A stretch of 19,960 nt of DNA, taken from Clostridiaceae bacterium. GTDB lineage: Bacteria; Bacillota; Clostridia; Oscillospirales; Acutalibacteraceae. Below the pieces are notes generated by a model. The model had not been told where the DNA came from. It saw nothing but the letters and a program-made list of their open reading frames with translations, and did no database searches. The stretch spans positions 1 through 19,960 of the forward strand of contig JAEDHT010000034.1 in assembly GCA_016296885.1 (NCBI GenBank). The letters run 5' to 3'. Each line of letters begins with the position of its first letter. Positions within the stretch are counted from its first letter, which is position 1. The position numbers and the translations under genes are program-made. Shown one piece after another: positions 14,940 through 19,960 of the stretch.

Positions 14940-16415
14940 ATGCGTTGTGCAGGAATTTTAATGCCAATCACATCTTTGCCATCACCATATGGTATCGGCA
15001 CAGTAGGTAGAGCGGCTTATGAATTTGCAGACTTTTTGAAGGAAGCAGGACAAACCTGCTGGCAGATACTGCCGGTAGGACCTACTAGCTATGGTGACTC
15101 ACCATATCAGTCTTTCTCATCATTTGCAGGCAATCCATATATGATAGACCTTGATATGCTAAAAGATGATGGATTGTTGCTTGAAGAGGAATACAACCAG
15201 CTACCTTGGCAAGAGTCAGACGAAAAGGTAAACTATGGAGCTATATACTACTATCGCTTTCCGGTGCTAAGAAAGGCTTATGACAGATTTATCAAAGGCG
15301 ATCTCACAGAGTTTGATAAATTTGTGAGCGATAACTCACACTGGATAGAGGACTATGCACTTTATATGGCTGTTAAAGGTCACTTTGACAATCAATCATG
15401 GACAGAATGGCCTGATGATGCTATCCGCCTTAGAAAGCCTGAGGCTCTCAAAGAGTATAAAGAGAAGCTTGCAGACGATGTACGTTTTTGGAAGTTTGTT
15501 CAGTTTAAGTTTTATGAGCAGTGGAGCTCACTAAGAAAATATGTCAATTCTCTTGGCATAAAGATACTTGGAGATATGCCAATCTATGTAGCTATGGATA
15601 GTGCCGACACATGGGCAAATCCTGAGATTTTCTGGCTCGATGGTGAGCGTCGTCCGGTATGTGTGGCAGGATGCCCGCCCGATTATTTCTCTGCTACAGG
15701 CCAGCTATGGGGCAATCCTCTCTATAATTGGGATTATCTCAAAGAAACAGGCTATAAATGGTGGTTCTCCAGAATTGAGAGTGCATCAAAATTATTTGAT
15801 ATAACCAGAATAGACCATTTCCGTGCATTTGATAGTTATTATGCAATACCGTACCCTGCAGATAATGCAATTGGTGGCAAATGGATGGAAGGTCCGGGGC
15901 TTGATTTCTTTACAAAAATGAAGGCAGAGCTTGGCGATATCGAAATAGTGGCAGAAGACCTCGGCACACTTACACCAAGTGTATATAAGTTGATGGACGA
16001 TGTGGGCTATCCGGGTATGAAGATTCTTGAGTTTGCTTTTGGTGATGGCGACAAAAACCCATATCTGCCACACAACTATAAGACCAACTGCATAGTTTAC
16101 ACCGGTACACACGATAACGATACTGTGCTTGGTTGGGAGAAATCTGCATCCGACAGCGAGCTGAGATATGCTTATGAGTATTCCAGACCCCAGGGAATAG
16201 AAAATCTTGCATGGGCGCTCATAAGAGTGGCTTATCATTCACCTGCCGATTATGCAATCATCCAGATGCAGGATTTCCTAAATCTTGGTTCAGAAGCAAG
16301 AATGAACACACCATCAACACTTGGTAGCAACTGGACATGGCGTGTGAATAAAAACGCACTTACACACGAGCTTGCATCGGCGATAAAAACACTTGTAAAA
16401 TCATCAAATAGATAA
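14940..16415 (+). CDS. malQ: 4-alpha-glucanotransferase (amylomaltase, GH77)
   Basis: A cytoplasmic enzyme of 491 aa that transfers segments of alpha-1,4-glucan between maltodextrins, releasing glucose. The sequence is GH77 throughout: SLPSPYGIG near the N-terminus, LPVGPTSYGDSPYQSFS (44-60), GDMPIYVAMDSAD, GCPPDYFSATGQLWGNPLY, RIDHFRAFDSYY (nucleophile Asp292), VAEDLGTLT (acid/base Glu339) and THDNDT (Asp392). Length and domain content match the short Thermus-type amylomaltases. AGGAGG is 7 nt before the ATG. It stands as a single transcription unit with a strong terminator. It fits an organism that grows on starch or glycogen. Confidence 0.97.
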   Translation: MRCAGILMPITSLPSPYGIGTVGRAAYEFADFLKEAGQTCWQILPVGPTSYGDSPYQSFSSFAGNPYMIDLDMLKDDGLLLEEEYNQLPWQESDEKVNYGAIYYYRFPVLRKAYDRFIKGDLTEFDKFVSDNSHWIEDYALYMAVKGHFDNQSWTEWPDDAIRLRKPEALKEYKEKLADDVRFWKFVQFKFYEQWSSLRKYVNSLGIKILGDMPIYVAMDSADTWANPEIFWLDGERRPVCVAGCPPDYFSATGQLWGNPLYNWDYLKETGYKWWFSRIESASKLFDITRIDHFRAFDSYYAIPYPADNAIGGKWMEGPGLDFFTKMKAELGDIEIVAEDLGTLTPSVYKLMDDVGYPGMKILEFAFGDGDKNPYLPHNYKTNCIVYTGTHDNDTVLGWEKSASDSELRYAYEYSRPQGIENLAWALIRVAYHSPADYAIIQMQDFLNLGSEARMNTPSTLGSNWTWRVNKNALTHELASAIKTLVKSSNR

Positions 16416-16420
16416 AACAA

Positions 16421-16469
16421 AAATCCGAGCTGATTTGGGGGAACGGACTCAATCAGATCGGATTTTTTT
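16421..16469 (+). terminator. intrinsic terminator of malQ
   Basis: A long stem (16421-16428 plus 16430-16435 with 16451-16456 plus 16458-16465, one mismatch) is followed by a run of T. It starts six nt past the malQ stop codon. Confidence 0.9.
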
Positions 16470-16748
16470 ATACTTTGCACATAAAATATAAAAACTGAGC
16501 ATAATAATCTTAAAAATATTCACATAACTTAAGTATGCCTTTATAGTAAAATAAGCCCGACATAATCAAGATAATGACTGAATAGAGACTTTTTGGTTAT
16601 ATATTCTTGGACGTTTATCTATAAGCTTTATTATTTTTGAGTAAATAAAATAAAAATAAATTTAAGTCTTTTGATGTTAAAAGTACACAACAAATGATTA
16701 TTTTAATTGTGCAAAATAAATTATAATATTTAATGTGGGGGTGTTGAA
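16470..16748 (+). promoter_or_regulatory. AT-rich intergenic region with -10 box for the second XRE gene
   Basis: About 280 nt of very AT-rich DNA without a coding region. A TATAAT (16722-16727) lies 21 nt before the next start codon, inside an imperfect AT palindrome. No convincing -35 box or longer operator was seen. The length is generous for one small regulator gene, so a small RNA cannot be excluded. Confidence 0.4.
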
Positions 16749-17072
16749 ATGAAAACTATTAACAAAGAGGTAGGACAAAGGATTCGTGATCAGAGAGAAT
16801 ATCAAAAGCTTACAAGGGAAAAGCTATCTGAAATGGCTAACATTTCGAGCCAATTTTTATCTGACATTGAAACCGGTAAAAAAGGAATGACTGTAATTAC
16901 ACTCAGCAAGCTATGCAATGCCTTGCATATTTCCGCTGATAGTGTCGTGTTTGGAATCGAAACAGAAAATGGAGAATACAGAAACAAGCTGAACTCATTG
17001 ATTGCTACTGTTCCTCAAGATAAGCAGGAGAAGCTGGAGGAAATAGTTCAAAAGGTTATTTCTTTACTATAA
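16749..17072 (+). CDS. XRE-family transcriptional regulator
   Basis: A 107-aa regulator with a helix-turn-helix at ~8-63 (GQRIRDQREYQKLTREKLSEMA, SQFLSDIETGKKGMT, ALHISADSVVFG) and a short C-terminal helix (~88-107, QDKQEKLEEIVQKVISLL). Its length and layout match the protein at 8246-8569; they may be paralogues, with the tail here more clearly helical. GGGGGTG precedes the ATG by 6 nt. No partner gene lies beside it. Confidence 0.88.
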   Translation: MKTINKEVGQRIRDQREYQKLTREKLSEMANISSQFLSDIETGKKGMTVITLSKLCNALHISADSVVFGIETENGEYRNKLNSLIATVPQDKQEKLEEIVQKVISLL

Positions 17073-17148
17073 TAGTGTAATTACTTACGGATTGCATATA
17101 AATATTGCTATTTATCTATAATCTATGGTATTTACTTAATTGTCCCTT

Positions 17149-17196
17149 CCGTCTGAAAATGACTTTGCATGAGTCGTTTTCAGGCGGCTTTTTTTA
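17149..17196 (+). terminator. intrinsic terminator of the second XRE gene
   Basis: A 16-bp stem with a few G-U pairs (17149-17164 with 17172-17187) and a 7-nt loop is followed by a run of seven T on the plus strand. It faces the oppositely directed terminator a few bases further on. Confidence 0.92.
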
Positions 17197-17229
17197 TAAA
17201 AAGGCGATCTGCCACATCAGCAGACCGCC
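17196..17229 (-). terminator. intrinsic terminator downstream of tRNA-Ala
   Basis: On the minus strand a 10-bp stem (17220-17229 with 17203-17212, one G-U pair) with a 7-nt loop is followed by a T-run. It lies about 10 nt past the 3' end of the tRNA and would stop transcripts of the tRNA and genes before it. Confidence 0.85.
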
Positions 17230-17239
17230 CTCAAAAGCT

Positions 17240-17315
17240 TGGTGGAGATGATCGGACTTGAACCGACTACCTATACGTTGCGAACGTATTGCTCTACCGG
17301 GTGAGCTACATCCCC
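17240..17315 (-). tRNA. tRNA-Ala (anticodon CGC)
   Basis: A complete 76-nt cloverleaf with encoded CCA. The acceptor stem GGGGATG/CATCTCC contains G3-U70, the identity element of alanine tRNAs. The D arm is GCTC/GAGC. The anticodon stem ATACG/CGTAT encloses loop TTCGCAA, giving anticodon CGC for codon GCG. The T arm is GTCGG/CCGAT with loop TTCAAGT. Oddities are position 15 read as C and position 48 as A, so the usual purine-pyrimidine 15-48 pair is missing. It follows the U32 gene by 51 nt and may share its transcript. Confidence 0.93.
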
Positions 17316-17322
17316 TTGTTTA

Positions 17323-17350
17323 TCGCACTTCAAATTTCATCGAAGTGCGA
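17323..17350. repeat. hairpin between U32 gene and tRNA
   Basis: A perfect 9-bp inverted repeat (TCGCACTTC at 17323-17331, GAAGTGCGA at 17342-17350). Its T-run is on the plus-strand side only, so it is not a good terminator for the minus-strand genes that flank it. An RNA-processing or read-through hairpin ahead of the tRNA is possible. Confidence 0.55.
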
Positions 17351-17366
17351 CGTTTTTATATTGATT

Positions 17367-19403
17367 TTAAATTACACCTCTGGTGTATAATCCGTGTGTT
17401 ACATTTGAAGTTAATTTTGAGTTGTCAAAGCAACTGCGGATATCATCACGGTGTATCTCAAATGATGTGTTTGTGATATTGAGGTCAGAGCGTTCGCATT
17501 TGAGCGTGGCACAGTTTAAAATCTCGGCACAGCCTGTGTTACACACCACAGGGAAGGTATGTCCCAGCTTATCTCTTAGCACGCTCTTCATGCCACATTC
17601 GGCACAGCTTATGCCACTGCCTTTCACAGGGCAATTTCGTGTGAGCATAAGTGGCACATATCCACTCGATAATATTCCCACCGGTATGTGGTGACATAGT
17701 TGTGATATCTGTTTGTAGGTAAGCTCAATAGATGCCACCACATCTGCACAACCCAACTCTGCCAGCACACGAACAGTGTGGCTGTTCATAACATTTAAAC
17801 CAAAATCACCATGCACTATCATATCATATTTTTTTCCAAGAGCAACAGCTCCCAGACTTCCTGCAAGGATATGCCCCACACCCACATCCTTAGCTTTCTT
17901 TATATATTCAGATATCTTTTTCTCTTTGCCAAACATACCACGAGGAAGCTCTAAGCCTATGCTGAATCCATCATCAACAAGCTTTTTCAAATTCTCTTGC
18001 TTGCTATCATACGGCACAAAGATAAGATTATTCTTTAACTTTGGATCAATATCACACGATATCATCACATGGCGTTCTCGATATCGTGATATTTTTTTAT
18101 TATCTTCAATCCTTATATCGGGCATTTTAAATTCTCTTTCGTCCTGCTTTGCCCGATGCGAGAGAATAATTTCAATAGCTTTTCTTCTCATATCATTTAG
18201 TGAAGAAAGCCTTATCATTGGTTCTTTGTCCAGCGATATCTCAATACTTTCTGTAAAGAAAGGAGTTCCTCCCGTTTTTGATAGCTGTTCCCTGATTCTT
18301 TCTTCTGATGTAGGTAATTTTTCTGCTTTTTCGGGTGGAGCTTCTTCTACAAATGCGGTGTTGCCCATATCATCTGTGATGCTGAGTGACATTAGCTCAT
18401 TTGATATCGCTTTAAATTGCATTTTAAGGGGAATCAGCTGTGCTTCTTTGTTGTAAAGTCCACGAATTTTCTTAAACAGCGACTCGTTAGCAGAAATTAC
18501 ATCCTCTTTTTCACGTTTTCCAAACATCTCAGGGCCTAGCTTGCCCATATAATAACCATCTGTAAAACCTGAACGTGCAAACACCGACCTCAGTATATCT
18601 TTAGTCTCAAAATCGACTATGCCCTCATCAAGTGCTTGCCTGCAAGCTTTCACAGAAGCTGCCACATATTCAGGACGCTTCATTCTGCCCTCAATCTTTG
18701 CAGACGTTACACCTATTTGTTCCAGCTTTTTTAGGTGGTCTGTGAGCGTTAAATCCTTAAGGCTCAGAGCATGGTTGTTATTTTTATTGTCATTTATGCA
18801 ATGTGGCAGTCTGCACGGCTGAGCGCATCTGCCACGATTTCCACTGCGTGATCCCACCATAGCACTAAAATAGCACTGCCCCGACACACTCATGCACAGC
18901 GCTCCATGCACAAATACTTCAGTTTCTATGGGACAGCTATTTACTATTTCTTTTATTTCATTTTCGCTTAGCTCTCTGGAGAGCACAACCCTGTCGAACC
19001 CCATATCGTATAACAGCTTAGCCCCCTCAGGAGTGTGAATAGACATCTGTGTGGATGCGTGCAATTTCACATCAGGGCAGCTTTTTTTCAGCAGACTTGC
19101 AAGACCAATATCCTGAACGATAATAGCATCTATGCCATATTTAACAGCGATAGATGCTGTGTTGAGTGCTGATTGCATTTCGTCATCACGAATCAGCGTA
19201 TTGAGCGCAAGATATACTTTCACGCCACGCTGATGACAATATTCTATAGCCTTTAAAAGTTCTTCGTCGTCAAAGTTAGATGCGGAGGCTCTTGCACTAA
19301 AGGCAGATGCCCCCAGATAAATCGCATTTGCGCCCATTCTAACTGCAGGTATCACACATTCAGGTGAACCCACTGGTGCCAGTATTTCCATATTTATTGC
19401 CAT
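17367..19403 (-). CDS. U32-family protein (RlhA/YhbU-type)
   Basis: A cytoplasmic protein of 678 aa, annotated as collagenase-like peptidase U32. Characterised bacterial relatives (RlhA, TrhP) are iron-sulfur RNA hydroxylases, so an RNA-modification role is more likely than proteolysis. The N-terminal TIM-barrel part begins MEILAPVGSPE, with GANAIYLG, FVHGALCMSVSGQCYFS and GNRGRCAQPCRLPHC; the clustered cysteines (170, 177, 193, 197) are candidate cluster ligands. A DUF3656-like middle region (~300-430) and a second barrel-like half follow, ending in a cysteine-rich tail with CAECGMKS and CNTGC. The ATG at 19403 directly abuts a hairpin and lacks a Shine-Dalgarno. An in-frame ATG at 19391 gives the canonical MEILAP start with GGATGG upstream and may be the real one. 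It lies 47 nt after zapA on the same strand. Confidence 0.9.
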   Translation of the reverse strand: MAINMEILAPVGSPECVIPAVRMGANAIYLGASAFSARASASNFDDEELLKAIEYCHQRGVKVYLALNTLIRDDEMQSALNTASIAVKYGIDAIIVQDIGLASLLKKSCPDVKLHASTQMSIHTPEGAKLLYDMGFDRVVLSRELSENEIKEIVNSCPIETEVFVHGALCMSVSGQCYFSAMVGSRSGNRGRCAQPCRLPHCINDNKNNNHALSLKDLTLTDHLKKLEQIGVTSAKIEGRMKRPEYVAASVKACRQALDEGIVDFETKDILRSVFARSGFTDGYYMGKLGPEMFGKREKEDVISANESLFKKIRGLYNKEAQLIPLKMQFKAISNELMSLSITDDMGNTAFVEEAPPEKAEKLPTSEERIREQLSKTGGTPFFTESIEISLDKEPMIRLSSLNDMRRKAIEIILSHRAKQDEREFKMPDIRIEDNKKISRYRERHVMISCDIDPKLKNNLIFVPYDSKQENLKKLVDDGFSIGLELPRGMFGKEKKISEYIKKAKDVGVGHILAGSLGAVALGKKYDMIVHGDFGLNVMNSHTVRVLAELGCADVVASIELTYKQISQLCHHIPVGILSSGYVPLMLTRNCPVKGSGISCAECGMKSVLRDKLGHTFPVVCNTGCAEILNCATLKCERSDLNITNTSFEIHRDDIRSCFDNSKLTSNVTHGLYTRGVI

Positions 19404-19432
19404 CCGATGAAAAAACTGATTTTTGTCATCGG
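19404..19432 (-). promoter_or_regulatory. hairpin abutting the U32 start codon
   Basis: On the minus strand CCGATGA (19426-19432) pairs with TCATCGG (19404-19410), and an inner AAAAA/TTTTT pair extends the stem past a single-base bulge, leaving a 4-nt loop. The stem ends at the base before the ATG at 19403. It could limit ribosome access to that ATG or favour the downstream ATG at 19391. Confidence 0.5.
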
Positions 19433-19450
19433 TCTTTCTTAATATAAATT

Positions 19451-19828
19451 TTAATTTCTGCTTTTAGCAGGGCTTGCCTTTTGTTTTGGCTGTTTCATAT
19501 CGCTGTCAAAAAAGCTCTGCTGTTTTTTGGGAACTGCGACAGAACGTGGGCTTGAAACGGTGCTTGATAGGCGGTTGTTTTCGGCAGATAGTCTTTCATT
19601 CTCTTTTTTCAGTTTCTCCAGCTCATCATTAAGCTTGTTCTTTTCGTCTAAAAATTGCAATGCACATAACAATACATTTGAGATTGCAGGCTTATATTTG
19701 TTTACCTTTTCTATCTCGCTGATTCTATCGCCCAAATCTTGAGCCAGCTTCATCACGTATTCTGCGGGTTCATCACTGACAATTACAAGATTTTGTGAGC
19801 ATAAATTTACTTTCACGGTGTTTTTCAT
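19451..19828 (-). CDS. zapA: cell division protein ZapA
   Basis: A 125-aa protein of the ZapA family, which bundles FtsZ filaments at midcell. The N-terminal domain (KNTVKVNLCSQNLVIVSDEPAEYVMKLAQDLGDRISEIEK) matches the family, followed by a long coiled coil (~60-95, rich in Leu, Glu, Lys). A basic tail of ~30 residues (VPKKQQSFFDSDMKQPKQK) is probably disordered. The start is the ATG at 19828, with GGAGG 6 nt upstream; an in-frame ATG at 19852 lacks a site. It heads the transcript that continues into the U32 gene. Confidence 0.88.
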   Translation of the reverse strand: MKNTVKVNLCSQNLVIVSDEPAEYVMKLAQDLGDRISEIEKVNKYKPAISNVLLCALQFLDEKNKLNDELEKLKKENERLSAENNRLSSTVSSPRSVAVPKKQQSFFDSDMKQPKQKASPAKSRN

Positions 19829-19867
19829 AGTTAACCTCCGAATAACGCTCAAATTCCTTTAAAGGAT

Positions 19868-19896
19868 ATCATATTTTGAGAATAAGTGCAAGACAA
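19868..19896 (-). promoter_or_regulatory. candidate promoter of zapA-U32
   Basis: On the minus strand TTGTCT (19891-19896) and TATGAT (19868-19873) with a 17-bp spacer lie 40 nt before the zapA start. Both hexamers deviate modestly from consensus. The last 60 bases of the window show nothing else. Confidence 0.5.
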
Positions 19897-19960
19897 GCTT
19901 ATCTGAAGTTTCTACTCCAAATTTCGTAATGGATTTGGTAAAGCAAGTTCCAATTTTGCA

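Noticed and set aside
15792..16238. 148-codon open frame on the minus strand
   Set aside because: It is a shadow of malQ, whose catalytic motifs are all in the plus-strand frame.
17240..17315. tRNA as attachment site of an integrated element
   Set aside because: No integrase and no duplicated tRNA 3' end were found in the window.
17323..17350. Hairpin as terminator of the U32 gene
   Set aside because: The T-run lies on the wrong side for minus-strand transcription.
17776..18456. 226-codon open frame on the plus strand
   Set aside because: It lies wholly antisense inside the well-supported U32 gene, has no ribosome-binding site and shows no family likeness.

Overview
The window reads as ordinary chromosome of a low-GC, spore-lineage Clostridia member. 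A Ruminococcus-like (Oscillospiraceae) gut bacterium fits best. The reasons are an exported protein with a type I dockerin, sporulation genes (spoVAE, and a ytfJ homologue), the scpA-scpB-DUF2953-ytfJ-carboxypeptidase-pseudouridine synthase block typical of Clostridia, AT-rich intergenic DNA and strong Shine-Dalgarno sites. This placement is inference; no rRNA or other decisive marker is present.

Region 1 (1-2830) is read on the minus strand. A secreted protein with several SH3-like domains and a C-terminal dockerin is driven by a perfect consensus vegetative promoter. It is followed by an isolated spoVAE with a sigma-G-like promoter that overlaps a perfect 25-bp tandem duplication. Region 2 (2798-8016, plus strand) is a four-gene, probably co-transcribed cluster: a tubby/LURP-one-like protein, a large polytopic GT-C-like membrane protein, an asparagine-synthase-like enzyme without the N-terminal catalytic cysteine, and a sugar-transfer-type ATP-grasp ligase. 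It is the best candidate for an undescribed system, probably assembling or amidating a surface glycan or cell-wall polymer. Its product cannot be read from sequence.

Region 3 (8017-9084) is a small accessory patch. It holds a MITE-like nested-hairpin element, an XRE regulator with a candidate operator, and an AbrB-type gene broken by a stop codon. Region 4 (9085-14871, plus strand) is a housekeeping run: site-2-protease-like peptidase, ScpA, ScpB (SMC partners for chromosome segregation), a DUF2953 protein, YtfJ, an exported D-Ala-D-Ala carboxypeptidase, an RluB-like rRNA pseudouridine synthase and a small unassigned protein. Many of these genes are tightly spaced. Region 5 is malQ with its own terminator (14940-16469), then a second solo XRE regulator (16749-17072).

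Region 6 (17196-19896) is minus strand: promoter, zapA, a U32-family protein, then a tRNA-Ala with the rare anticodon CGC. Plus- and minus-strand transcription converge between about 17149 and 17229 at back-to-back terminators. No CRISPR array, insertion sequence with transposase, phage gene or rRNA was seen.
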